64,000 nt of DNA, taken from contig CAXBLU010000001.1 in the NCBI GenBank assembly GCA_963976815.1, positions 124,001 through 188,000 on the forward strand, read 5' to 3'. The position numbers and the translations under genes were made by a program. Shown here one piece after another: positions 53,499 to 61,695 of this stretch. The first letter of the stretch is position 1. Each line of letters starts with the position of its first letter. The stretch is from JAHRVQ01 sp963976815. GTDB lineage: Bacteria; Pseudomonadota; Gammaproteobacteria; Pseudomonadales; Azotimanducaceae. The notes below the pieces were generated by a model. The model ran no database searches, was not told the origin of the DNA, and worked only from the letters and a program-made list of their open reading frames with translations.

Positions 53499-53509
53499 AA
53501 GAGCCCCTC
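53487..53509 (+). terminator. Hairpin at gene end, possible terminator
   Basis: GAGGGGC and GCCCCTC pair perfectly across a 9-nt loop that contains the TAA stop codon of the 173-aa gene. The T-run is weak, so it may be an mRNA-stability structure or a terminator shared with the convergent gene. Confidence 0.5.
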
Positions 53510-53545
53510 TACTTTGATCCGCTAGATAGATTTTATTTCAACAGA

Positions 53546-55075
53546 CTACCCCTTGTGATCTGCCCAGTAACGATCCTTGAGCAATCGCTTATAGAGTTTG
53601 CCAGTCGGGTGACGCGGCAACTCCCGATCAAAATCCACAGTTCGCGGACATTTAATATGGGACAACTGACTGCGGCAGTATTCGATCAACTCCTCTTCTA
53701 ATTCTGGCCCCGCATCGTTGAAATCCTTTGGCTGCACCACGGCTTTCACTTCCTCACCAAAGTCTTCGTTGGGGACACCAAACACCGCAACGTCCATGAC
53801 TTTTGGGTGACTCACCAGAATGTTTTCCGCTTCCTGGGGATAGATGTTCACGCCGCCGGAAATGATCATGTAGCTCTTTCGATCGGTCAGATACAGAAAT
53901 CCTTCTTCGTCGATATAGCCCACGTCGCCCAGTGTGCTCCAGCCCTTCGGGTGTCGTGACTCATTGGTTTTTTCTTTGTCGTTGTAATATTCAAACTCAC
54001 CGCCACCCTCAAAGTAAATGGTGCCCACTTCACCGGCAGGTACATCTTCGCCATCTTCTCCCACAATGTGCAGTTGTGCGGTCAGGCCTCGACCGACGGA
54101 GCCCTTATGGGCCAGCCAATCCTCGGAGTTAATGGCAACAAATCCATTGCCCTCGGAGCCGGCGTAATACTCGTGGATAATCGGCCCCCACCATTCAATC
54201 ATCTGTTCCTTGACCTTAATCGGGCATGGGGCTGCGGCGTGGATGGCGCACTCTAGGCTAGATACGTCGTGTTTGAGACGGTCTGCATCATCGAGTTTGA
54301 GCATTCGGATAAACATGGTTGGCACCCACTGGCTATGGGTCACCTTATATTTTTCAATTGCAGCGAGAGCTGCCTCCGCTTCAAAGTGCTCCATCACAAC
54401 ACAGGTCATGCCGCCGAGCATAAAACCCATGGTGAAGGTCAAAGGTGCTGCGTGATAAAGCGGTGCTGGTGTCAGATAAATCGTGTCTTCGGTCGCGCCA
54501 TAGAGCATCGTAAAAAGGTTGGGCCCATCTTCCGCTCCAAATTCGCCTTCGGGAAGGGCCTTCAGAACACCCTTTGGTCGGCCCGTTGTGCCGGAGGAGT
54601 ACAGCATCGACGCACCCGTACTTTCATCACTAATCGGTGTAGTCGGTTGTCCCTCGAGGGTTTCTTCCCAACTCTCGAAGCCCGCGATGACGCCATCCAG
54701 CATGTAGGCATTGGTTACGTTGGGCATTTTACCGAGTAGCTTATCAACCACGCTTTGGCGGTCTTTTGAGGTGATAAACACCTTGGCGTTGCAGTCGGTC
54801 ACAATGTACTCAACTTCCGCCTCCTGGAGGCGATAGCTGATTGCCGTAAAATAAATCCCTGATCGCAGCGCCGCCAGACAAATTTGGAGGAATCTGGGGT
54901 GGTTTTCGAGCAGGATTGCAATATGGTCACCCCGTTGCAGTCCGAGGGACCGAAACAACTGTGCACCTTGATTCGAGCCAGCTTCAAGCCCCGCAAAAGT
55001 CACGGTCTCCCCACTCGCGGCCATAATGTAAGCTGGTTTGTCGTTAAACTTCTGGGCTAGTTCTGTTGGGTGCAC
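53546..55075 (-). CDS. Acyl-CoA synthetase, second copy
   Basis: 509 aa of the AMP-forming ANL superfamily, with LYSSGTTGRPKGVLK (residues ~155-170), STLGDVGYIDEEGFLYL and the C-terminal Lys (PRHPTGKLYKRLL). It is a different branch from the copy at 41.2-42.8 kb. Substrate not readable. It is convergent with the 173-aa gene and stands alone. Confidence 0.9.
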   Translation of the reverse strand: MHPTELAQKFNDKPAYIMAASGETVTFAGLEAGSNQGAQLFRSLGLQRGDHIAILLENHPRFLQICLAALRSGIYFTAISYRLQEAEVEYIVTDCNAKVFITSKDRQSVVDKLLGKMPNVTNAYMLDGVIAGFESWEETLEGQPTTPISDESTGASMLYSSGTTGRPKGVLKALPEGEFGAEDGPNLFTMLYGATEDTIYLTPAPLYHAAPLTFTMGFMLGGMTCVVMEHFEAEAALAAIEKYKVTHSQWVPTMFIRMLKLDDADRLKHDVSSLECAIHAAAPCPIKVKEQMIEWWGPIIHEYYAGSEGNGFVAINSEDWLAHKGSVGRGLTAQLHIVGEDGEDVPAGEVGTIYFEGGGEFEYYNDKEKTNESRHPKGWSTLGDVGYIDEEGFLYLTDRKSYMIISGGVNIYPQEAENILVSHPKVMDVAVFGVPNEDFGEEVKAVVQPKDFNDAGPELEEELIEYCRSQLSHIKCPRTVDFDRELPRHPTGKLYKRLLKDRYWADHKG

Positions 55076-55212
55076 GGTAGCAATTCCTCTAAGATTTATT
55101 TTCTAACCGAACAATGCCTTTGGTCTCCCCAAACATCAAGACTATCGATAAGCTGTATAAAGGTTGAACAGATCAATCAGTATGTGGTCGAATATCTTCA
55201 GCTAAACTAAAA

Positions 55213-55611
55213 ATGCTAGAAAAGAAGCTGCCTATGCAGGAAGAACGTCGCAAACATACTCGATATGATGAACTGGATCTGGAACTCAATGTTGCTCGTC
55301 GTGGCATCGCGGGCTTCCTAAAGCTTAATCCGACCGCCGACTGCCTTGATTTCAGCCTATCCGGACTTCAGTTCGGTTGTAGTCAACCCTACAAAATTGA
55401 TGAGAAGCTGGTTCTGGACCTTAAGGTCAGGGACCTCGAGCTAAATGAAGTGAATGCTGTTGTGGTTGAAAGCGAGCTGATCGAGCCGGGCCTTTATTGC
55501 ATTAGAGTCAAGTTCTGCTTTCAGGACCGACATATGAAAAATCCCCGCATCATGCTTGCGCTGCTCAAAATTGAGGACAGTCTCAGGGTAGAGAAGCTGT
55601 ATCCTTCCTAA
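55213..55611 (+). CDS. PilZ-domain protein
   Basis: 132 aa. The c-di-GMP binding motifs are both present: RRKHTRY (residues ~12-18, the R-x-x-x-R type) and DFSLSGLQFG (the D/N-x-S-x-x-G type). A beta-barrel follows. It should bind c-di-GMP and act as a small effector or adaptor. No flagellar or biofilm gene is adjacent. Confidence 0.87.
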   Translation: MLEKKLPMQEERRKHTRYDELDLELNVARRGIAGFLKLNPTADCLDFSLSGLQFGCSQPYKIDEKLVLDLKVRDLELNEVNAVVVESELIEPGLYCIRVKFCFQDRHMKNPRIMLALLKIEDSLRVEKLYPS

Positions 55612-55674
55612 GTAATACCGCAACCAACGCTGAAAAACCTAAGCCCCACAACCATTCCCAAGTTCTTTCCGAAT

Positions 55675-55830
55675 AATGGGGTCAGGTTATGAATATTTTT
55701 CACGTTCAAACTTGATGAGTTAGCGCAATGTGTTCTAATTCTCTACAGCAGCTCCAGAGCCCCGTCTAGCAACGCTTTGCCGCCTCGAACCGCACCGCAA
55801 AATATTCGTTAGATTCAAAACGTGACCCCA
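55675..55830. repeat. REP-like inverted pair (GGGGTCAGG type)
   Basis: AATGGGGTCAGG at 55675-55686 and its inverse TGACCCCA at 55823-55830 bracket about 140 bp in the gap upstream of nrdJ. The core is the same as in the 17.5-kb block. No transposase gene lies between them. Confidence 0.7.
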
Positions 55831-55869
55831 GATTCAATTAATAGCGCTGGGACAATCGAATTTTTGAAT

Positions 55870-55917
55870 TGTCTATATGTTGTGCCCTCCAGACCCCTGC
55901 GGCACTATATGTTGTCA
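55870..55917. promoter_or_regulatory. Paired NrdR-like boxes and probable nrdJ promoter
   Basis: Two 16-bp sites share the core CTATATGTTGT: TGTCTATATGTTGTGC (55870-55885) and GCACTATATGTTGTCA (55902-55917). They fit the NrdR consensus ACACWATATNTWGTGT at 12 and 13 of 16 positions. The start-to-start distance is 32 bp, about three helical turns, the usual NrdR box spacing. A possible promoter overlaps them: -35 TTGTGC (55880-55885) and -10 CACTAT (55903-55908). The leader to nrdJ would be about 245 nt. Confidence 0.75.
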
Positions 55918-56005
55918 CTGCCGCGGTATCGGTCGGAGCCTTATGCTCTCAAATTTGCCGCCAAGTCAGGTAAAAGTAAGTGAACAAAAGCCGGTTTTGG
56001 ACAAC

Positions 56006-56014
56006 TTATCCACA
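56006..56014. promoter_or_regulatory. DnaA box in the nrdJ leader
   Basis: TTATCCACA is a perfect match to the high-affinity DnaA box. Transcription of nrdAB is DnaA-regulated in E. coli, so a box in the leader of this ribonucleotide reductase operon may couple it to replication initiation (inference). One 9-mer could also be chance. Confidence 0.55.
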
Positions 56015-56078
56015 ACGTGCACACAGACTTATGCCTCACGAATCGCGGCCTAAACGCGTAACATTGTACTCAGTTTTG

Positions 56079-56108
56079 ACGCCTGAATAAGGCGTTGTCT
56101 AGAGACAA
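56079..56108 (+). other. Two tandem hairpins in the nrdJ leader
   Basis: Stem ACGCCT/AGGCGT with a 5-nt loop (56079-56095) is directly followed by TTGTC/GACAA with a 4-nt loop (56095-56108). They lie about 50 nt before the nrdJa start. No T-run follows, so attenuation is not obvious. I looked for a cobalamin riboswitch here (the enzyme needs B12) and did not find a convincing B12 box. Confidence 0.5.
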
Positions 56109-56159
56109 AAATAGCGCCGAAATTTAACAATAAGAAACTGGCAGCACACAGGATAAATA

Positions 56160-58322
56160 ATGGACTCTACTGCACCAAAGTCGGCACTGACGTCGATCCC
56201 CAAGACCGTTAATGACATCGTATTTCAAGAAACATCCCTGGATATCTGGGAAAACAAATATTGCCTCAAGACCAAACAGGGTGAACGCGTTGACGCCGAT
56301 ATGGATGGCACCTATCAGCGAGTTGCCAAATCCCTTGCGGCGGTAGAAGCCAAAGACAAACGCCAGCAATGGGAGGAGAAATTCCTCTGGGCTCTGCGTC
56401 ATGGCGTGATCCCCGCCGGTAGAATCATCTCTAATGCAGGTGCCCAGGAACATAAGCCAGCGACCTCCACCATCAACTGCACCGTCTCCGGTACCATTCT
56501 GGATTCTATGGAAGACATCCTGCACAAGAACGTTGAAGCAGGGTTAACCCTAAAAGCTGGCTGCGGCATCGGTTATGAGTTTTCAACGCTGCGGCCCAAA
56601 GGCGCCTATGTCACCGGCGCCGGTGCATATACCTCCGGTCCACTGTCCTTTATGGATATTTATGACAAAACCTGCTTTACGGTTTCTTCAGCGGGCGGTC
56701 GCCGGGGCGCTCAGATGGCCACATTCGAAATTGGCCATCCTGACGTAACTGAGTTTATCCGGGCAAAGCGAGAAGACGGTCGCCTCCGTCAGTTCAACCT
56801 ATCTTTGCTTATTACCGAAGAGTTTATGGAAGCCGTCAAGCAGGATGCTGACTGGCCCCTCAGTTTTCCGATGACACCTGAAGAGGTCGAGAGTGACGGT
56901 ATTGATGTGACCGACACCACCAAGGTGCTCTGGCGTGACTTCCCCGTAAAAGACAAATACGTGTCCAATGAAGAAGGCCTGGTAGCTTGCCGTATTACCA
57001 AGACCATCCGCGCCAAGCGTTTGTGGGACATGATTATGAGTTCTACCTACGACTTTGCCGAGCCAGGATTTATCCTGATCGACAAGGTCAACCAGATGAA
57101 CAATAACTGGTACTGCGAAGATATTCGCGCAACCAATCCCTGCGGTGAACAACCTCTACCTCCCTATGGCAGTTGCCTGTTGGGCTCGGTTAACCTGTGT
57201 CGGTTTGTCCAGGACCCCTTTACACCAAAAGCTCGATTTAACTGGGACGAGTTCCGGGAAGTTGTTGCGGTCTTTACTCGCATGCTGGATAACGTTGTGG
57301 AAATTAATGGTCTACCACTTCCAGAGCAACGGGAAGAAATTAACCGTAAGCGCCGCCATGGCATGGGTTACCTGGGTCTAGGATCCACCATCACAATGAT
57401 GGGTATGTCATACGGTGACGAAGGCTCCGTGGCATTCACCGAAGAAGTGACCAAAGAGCTAGCGGTAGTTGGTTGGCAAACCGGTGTTGAGCTGGCGAAA
57501 GAAAAAGGCTCCGCACCCATTATGGAAGAAGAGTTTGAGATTACAGGCTCCCTGCTGCGCCAGCGCCCCGAATTAAAAGCCGACGGTTATAAGCTTGGCG
57601 ACAGGGTGAAAGGCAAGGTTCTGCACTCCAAGTACAGCCGCTACATGCAAAAGATTGCAACCGTCGCACCGGAACTGATTGAAGAAATGACCGAGATTGG
57701 TTGCCGCTTTACTCACCACAGTTCTATTGCACCCACGGGCACGATTTCCCTGTCACTAGCAAACAACGCCAGCAACGGCATTGAGCCAAGTTTTGCCCAC
57801 CACTACTCTCGAAACGTTATTCGTGAAGGTAAAAAATCCAAAGAGAAAGTAGATGTTTTCTCCTTCGAATTACTCGCCTATCGAGCCATGGTGAATCCTA
57901 ATGCGGCGCCCTATGTAGAAGATGCCGCCAGCAAATTGCCGGAGTACTTCAAGACTGCTGACGATATTAGCCCGATCAATCATGTTGATATTCAGGCGGC
58001 TTCTCAGAAGTGGATTGATTCCTCCATCTCAAAAACCGCTAACGTCCCAACGGAGTATCCCTTTGAGCAGTTTAAGGATATTTATCTCTACGCCTATGAG
58101 CAGGGTCTGAAAGGTTGCACCACTTTCCGCTTTAATCCCGAGGCTTTTCAGGGTGTGTTAGTAAAAGATTCTGATCTCGAGAAAACCATTTATCAGTTCA
58201 CCCTGGAGGATGGCAGCAAAATTGACGTTAAAGGCAATGAGGAAATCGAGTACGACGGCGAAACTCATAGCGCGGCAAATCTTTTTGATGCTTTGAAAGA
58301 AGGCTATTACGGAAAATTCTAG
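56160..58322 (+). CDS. nrdJa: Class II (adenosylcobalamin-dependent) ribonucleotide reductase, catalytic chain
   Basis: 720 aa. Motifs of the class II reductase are visible: RIISNAGAQE, NCTVSGTILDSMEDIL, GLTLKAGCGIGYEFSTLRP, NPCGEQPLPPYGSC (active-site region with Cys) and HHSSIAPTGTISL. It reduces ribonucleotides to deoxynucleotides with B12 and works with or without oxygen. The C-terminal part is split off as the next gene, as in Pseudomonas NrdJa/NrdJb. AGGA precedes the ATG by 6 nt. Paired NrdR-like boxes and a DnaA box lie upstream. Confidence 0.94.
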   Translation: MDSTAPKSALTSIPKTVNDIVFQETSLDIWENKYCLKTKQGERVDADMDGTYQRVAKSLAAVEAKDKRQQWEEKFLWALRHGVIPAGRIISNAGAQEHKPATSTINCTVSGTILDSMEDILHKNVEAGLTLKAGCGIGYEFSTLRPKGAYVTGAGAYTSGPLSFMDIYDKTCFTVSSAGGRRGAQMATFEIGHPDVTEFIRAKREDGRLRQFNLSLLITEEFMEAVKQDADWPLSFPMTPEEVESDGIDVTDTTKVLWRDFPVKDKYVSNEEGLVACRITKTIRAKRLWDMIMSSTYDFAEPGFILIDKVNQMNNNWYCEDIRATNPCGEQPLPPYGSCLLGSVNLCRFVQDPFTPKARFNWDEFREVVAVFTRMLDNVVEINGLPLPEQREEINRKRRHGMGYLGLGSTITMMGMSYGDEGSVAFTEEVTKELAVVGWQTGVELAKEKGSAPIMEEEFEITGSLLRQRPELKADGYKLGDRVKGKVLHSKYSRYMQKIATVAPELIEEMTEIGCRFTHHSSIAPTGTISLSLANNASNGIEPSFAHHYSRNVIREGKKSKEKVDVFSFELLAYRAMVNPNAAPYVEDAASKLPEYFKTADDISPINHVDIQAASQKWIDSSISKTANVPTEYPFEQFKDIYLYAYEQGLKGCTTFRFNPEAFQGVLVKDSDLEKTIYQFTLEDGSKIDVKGNEEIEYDGETHSAANLFDALKEGYYGKF

Positions 58323-58354
58323 TCAAGCCCACCAAAGCTTAGAGGACAACTATT

Positions 58355-59032
58355 ATGGCAATAAAAATTAGTCAAAAAATCACGGGCTACAACCTCAAGA
58401 GAGATGAAGTTGAGGAACCCGTAAAAGTAGCTTCACATGATGTGATGCACGAAGAGATCGAGCGCCCTGAAGAACTTAAAGGTTATACCTATAAGATCAA
58501 AACGCCCCTGAGCGATCATGCGCTATACATTACCGTCAATAACATTGTGTTGAACAGTGGTACGGAGTACGAACAGGAATATCCTTTTGAGGTCTTTATT
58601 AACTCTAAAAATATGGAACACTTCCAATGGGTACTCGCCTTAACACGAGTCATCAGCGCAGTGTTCCGCAAGGGTGGCGATGCAACCTTTATGGTTGACG
58701 AATTGAAACAGGTTTTTGATCCCCAGGGCGGTTACTTCAAGCGCGGCGGCAGATTTATGCCGTCTTTAGTTGCTGAAATTGGAGAAGTCCTGGAAACCCA
58801 TATGAAAAAATGTGGCCTGATCGAATCCGAGGAATTGAGCGAAGCCCACCAGGCGCTGATTGATGAAAAGCGTGCAGCACTTGCCGGGCCAGCCGCCAAT
58901 GCAGAAGATCCAGCTGAGGTTGCGGGCTATCCGCCGGGTGCTCAGTTATGCAAAAAATGTAACACCCAGGCTGCTGTCTTGATGGACGGATGTATGACCT
59001 GCCTTTCCTGCGGTGATTCTAAATGTGGCTAA
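58355..59032 (+). CDS. nrdJb: Class II ribonucleotide reductase, C-terminal chain
   Basis: 225 aa. It begins MAIKISQKITGYNLKRDE, carries the C-terminal domain of NrdJ and ends with a Cys-rich zinc-ribbon-like tail: CKKCNTQ, then CMTCLSCGDSKCG. The tail cysteines regenerate the reduced active site in this family. It begins 32 nt after nrdJa. It forms the enzyme together with NrdJa in Pseudomonas. Confidence 0.93.
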   Translation: MAIKISQKITGYNLKRDEVEEPVKVASHDVMHEEIERPEELKGYTYKIKTPLSDHALYITVNNIVLNSGTEYEQEYPFEVFINSKNMEHFQWVLALTRVISAVFRKGGDATFMVDELKQVFDPQGGYFKRGGRFMPSLVAEIGEVLETHMKKCGLIESEELSEAHQALIDEKRAALAGPAANAEDPAEVAGYPPGAQLCKKCNTQAAVLMDGCMTCLSCGDSKCG

Positions 59033-59110
59033 GCTCCCCAGATAGCTCCAAACAGGTCAGCTACACACCGGTGACGAGGTCCGTCTGGATCAATAGGCGT
59101 ATCAGCTAAT

Positions 59111-59950
59111 ATGCGTACTTACCTGAACCAGATTAGCCAAATTCTCGACAACGGTGTTGAACGGTCGGACCGAACTGGCGTCGGGACCATTTCTTCCTTT
59201 GGCTTAAATGCCCGGTATAACCTGGCCGATGGCTTCCCTGCCGTAACCACAAAGAAACTGGTTTGGAAATCCATGGTATCTGAGCTGCTATGGTTTGTTT
59301 CAGGCTCCGGCAATATTCGAGATCTAAAGGCGATCTATGCCCACAACAAACTCTGGGATCTCAACTATGAGGATTACCTAAAGCGGTTAGGTCTTGATGC
59401 CAACGATGGCGATATGGGGCGAGTCTATGGTCAGCAATGGCGGCACTGGAAAACTGTGGATGGCCGCGAGGTTGACCAGCTACAGGATGCAATTGACCTG
59501 ATCCGAGACAATCCAGATTCTCGAAGAATAATTGTTAACGCCTGGAATCCCGGTGAGGCGAGCATCGACGATGTTGCCCTACCACCTTGCCACAGCTTTT
59601 TTCAGTTTTACGTTGCCAGCGGTAAGCTATCGCTGCATATGTATCAGCGCTCGGCGGATATGTTCCTCGGGGTACCCCTGAACATCGCAAGCTACGCATT
59701 ACTGCTTCATATGATCGCGAAGATCACCAATCTTGAAGCCGGGGAATTTATCCACTCCATAGGTGATGCGCATATTTATCTTGATGCTATCCCCCAATGC
59801 CACGAGCAACTCAGCAGAGAGCCACTGCCATTACCACAGCTCAAAATTGCTGAGCGTAATCAAAAGGAAATTGATGATTTTGTCATGGGTGACTTTTCAC
59901 TCACCAATTACCAATGCCATGAAGCAATCAAAGCGAAAATGGCGGTCTAG
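59111..59950 (+). CDS. thyA: Thymidylate synthase ThyA
   Basis: 279 aa. It starts MRTYLNQISQILDNGVERSDRTG. The active-site Cys160 is in LPPCHSFFQFYV, and DSRRIIVNAWNP and the phosphate-binding Arg are present. It converts dUMP to dTMP with methylene-tetrahydrofolate. It is slightly longer than the E. coli enzyme (264 aa). It follows nrdJb by about 80 nt, so the deoxynucleotide genes form one cluster. Confidence 0.95.
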   Translation: MRTYLNQISQILDNGVERSDRTGVGTISSFGLNARYNLADGFPAVTTKKLVWKSMVSELLWFVSGSGNIRDLKAIYAHNKLWDLNYEDYLKRLGLDANDGDMGRVYGQQWRHWKTVDGREVDQLQDAIDLIRDNPDSRRIIVNAWNPGEASIDDVALPPCHSFFQFYVASGKLSLHMYQRSADMFLGVPLNIASYALLLHMIAKITNLEAGEFIHSIGDAHIYLDAIPQCHEQLSREPLPLPQLKIAERNQKEIDDFVMGDFSLTNYQCHEAIKAKMAV

Positions 59951-59963
59951 CGGAAATGAACTC

Positions 59964-60233
59964 ATGATTTATCGATTTCACGTTTTTGAGAAGGTTAACG
60001 ATGACCGGGTTCGAACACCCTACTCGGACTTCGCCCTCAATTCTGTCTTAACCGGACTACCGGAACAGCTCAACTGGATACTTGATGAGGCTGAAGTGCT
60101 GAATGAAATTCTTGATCTCGACAAACAGGAATCCTATCTAAAGATCACCACGGAAATCGAAAAAAATGCTGTGCTCAGCGCCATCAGCAAAAAGCTCAGC
60201 CTCAACGGCCTAACCGGCACGTTGATTAGTTAG
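59964..60233 (+). CDS. Small hypothetical protein downstream of thyA (89 aa)
   Basis: The frame starts at ATG 59964 (MIYRFHVFEKVNDDRVRTPYSD), 13 nt after thyA. Helical and acidic, with ILDEAEVLNEILDLDKQES and a C-terminus ending NGLTGTLIS. I do not recognise it; folA would be the usual neighbour, and this is not a dihydrofolate reductase. Its stop codon lies at the first unit of a tandem repeat. Confidence 0.6.
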   Translation: MIYRFHVFEKVNDDRVRTPYSDFALNSVLTGLPEQLNWILDEAEVLNEILDLDKQESYLKITTEIEKNAVLSAISKKLSLNGLTGTLIS

Positions 60234-60342
60234 AGCCTTCAGCTTATAAAGAGCCTTCAGCGGTATAAAGAGCCTTCAGCTAATAAAGAGCCTTCAGCGG
60301 TATAAAGAGCCATCAGCTTATTAAGAGCCTTCAGCGGTATAA
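60232..60342. repeat. Six-unit alternating 18/19-bp tandem repeat
   Basis: Six units begin at 60232, 60250, 60269, 60287, 60306 and 60324. All begin AGAGCCWTCAGC and end with TATAA, TAATAA or TATTA. Units of 18 bp (CTTATAA or CTAATAA type) alternate with units of 19 bp (CGGTATAA type), so the true period is 37 bp, three times. The array fills the gap between the thyA-side gene and the sulfotransferase gene. Confidence 0.95.
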
Positions 60343-60360
60343 ACAATAAAAAGAGACACT

Positions 60361-61248
60361 ATGACCGGTAGACGCGCCCACTCCCTTGAAGAACACCGTG
60401 AGCTTTCAATCAAAGCTTTTTCGCCCGTTGGTGATGAGCAGCCAGAACCATTACAGCTTCGACCCACCGATGTTGTGGTTACGCCATTCGGTAAGTCCGG
60501 CACTACCTGGCTCCAGCAGATGGTCCATACCCTGAGGACCGGCGGCGATATGGACTTCGATGATATCTCCAGGGTGGTACCCTGGATTGAAACCAGCCCG
60601 CTGTTAGGTCTGGATTTAAATGCAGAGCAACGAGCCAATCCCCGGGCCTTCAAGAGCCATTTAACCTATGAAAAAATCCCTAAGGGCGGCAAGTACATTA
60701 ACTCCGTTAGAAACCCCGGGGACGCCCTGTTCTCAGCCTACAAGTTTATGGAGGGCTGGTTCATTGAACCTGGCACAGTGACCCTCGAAGAATTTGCCGA
60801 GAAGATGTTTATCGACAGCGGCAATTATTGGAAGCACCTGTTGTCCTGGTGGGAGGTCCGCAACGAACCGTTTGTACTATTTATGAGTTACGAAACCATG
60901 CAGGAAGAGATTGAGCGGACCGTCGAGCGGGTGGCCAACTTTATCGGTGTGCCCCTCACTCCTGAACTCAAAGCACTCACGCTAGAGAATACGTCCATTG
61001 GATTTATGAAGGCCCATAAAGATCGGTTTGACGATGCCCTGATGAGAAAGCTAAGCGAAGAACGGGCGGGTCTCCCCCCCGGTAGCGATAGCTCTAAGGT
61101 GCGGGAAGGACGGGTGGGTGATCATAAAGAAAATCTATCGGCTGGGATTATTGAGGCATTGGATAAAACCTGGCAGAAGGAAATCACTCCGGTGACGGGC
61201 TGCAAAACCTATGATGAACTGCGGGCAAAACTCGCTTCGGAATCATAA
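60361..61248 (+). CDS. PAPS-dependent sulfotransferase
   Basis: 295 aa. The 5'-phosphosulfate loop is TPFGKSGTTWLQQ (residues ~41-53), and the 3'-phosphate site is VRNPGDALFSAYKF (~120-133). The usual C-terminal loop with RVGDHKENL near residue 255 is present. It transfers sulfate from PAPS to an unknown acceptor; cytosolic-type. It begins 18 nt after the tandem repeat and ends overlapping the convergent MEKHLA gene by 6 nt. Confidence 0.9.
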   Translation: MTGRRAHSLEEHRELSIKAFSPVGDEQPEPLQLRPTDVVVTPFGKSGTTWLQQMVHTLRTGGDMDFDDISRVVPWIETSPLLGLDLNAEQRANPRAFKSHLTYEKIPKGGKYINSVRNPGDALFSAYKFMEGWFIEPGTVTLEEFAEKMFIDSGNYWKHLLSWWEVRNEPFVLFMSYETMQEEIERTVERVANFIGVPLTPELKALTLENTSIGFMKAHKDRFDDALMRKLSEERAGLPPGSDSSKVREGRVGDHKENLSAGIIEALDKTWQKEITPVTGCKTYDELRAKLASES

Positions 61249-61695
61249 GGTTTCTAGAAAGTGCCATTCTCGAAAGATGGCGGCGTGGCCATGCACTCGT
61301 CCAAGGTTGTCCTGTAGCTTCCAAACCGTGCTTGCATCAACTTTAAAGCGCTGTCCGGAGCTGGTCATTCTGACGCCGTGATAATCATGGGTAAAACCAT
61401 CTCGATCAATCTGTTCCGTTAATGCCTGACGCCCTGCCATGCCTTCCGTACCAACGGTTTTGCTGGTCATCAAACGGAGAAAATCTAAATGCTCATAACC
61501 GAACAGGGTGAATGCAGCGAGATTTCCGTAGTTAAATACCGGTTCAGCTTCCATGCCATGGGAAACCACAACAAAGTCAGCTTCATTAAGTGCCGCCAGT
61601 ACTTTTCCTGGGTCATTTTGCTCAACAATATACTCGCCGGTCCAATGCCGATAGCTTTCGTTCAGCAATAGCGCATGATCTTGATAATCAATCAC
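61243..61695 (-). CDS. MEKHLA-domain protein
   Basis: 150 aa, PAS-like. The pattern HALLLNESYRHWTG, FNYGNLAAFTLFGY and TSSGQRFKVDASTVWKL fits the MEKHLA domain. I chose GTG at 61695 because AGGAG lies 7 nt before it and it shares bases with the stop codon of the upstream gene (GTGA); the frame otherwise opens 6 codons earlier. Probably cotranscribed with the STAS-like gene. Function unknown; it may bind a small ligand. Confidence 0.83.
   Translation of the reverse strand: MIDYQDHALLLNESYRHWTGEYIVEQNDPGKVLAALNEADFVVVSHGMEAEPVFNYGNLAAFTLFGYEHLDFLRLMTSKTVGTEGMAGRQALTEQIDRDGFTHDYHGVRMTSSGQRFKVDASTVWKLQDNLGRVHGHAAIFREWHFLETL

Noticed and set aside
53487..53509. Strong intrinsic terminator.
   Set aside because: The stem is good but the T-run is lacking, so it is kept only as a possible terminator.
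55900..56160. Cobalamin riboswitch upstream of nrdJa.
   Set aside because: A short stretch (GTCACTGCC, then GGAGCC) loosely recalls B12-box pieces, but order and spacing do not fit.
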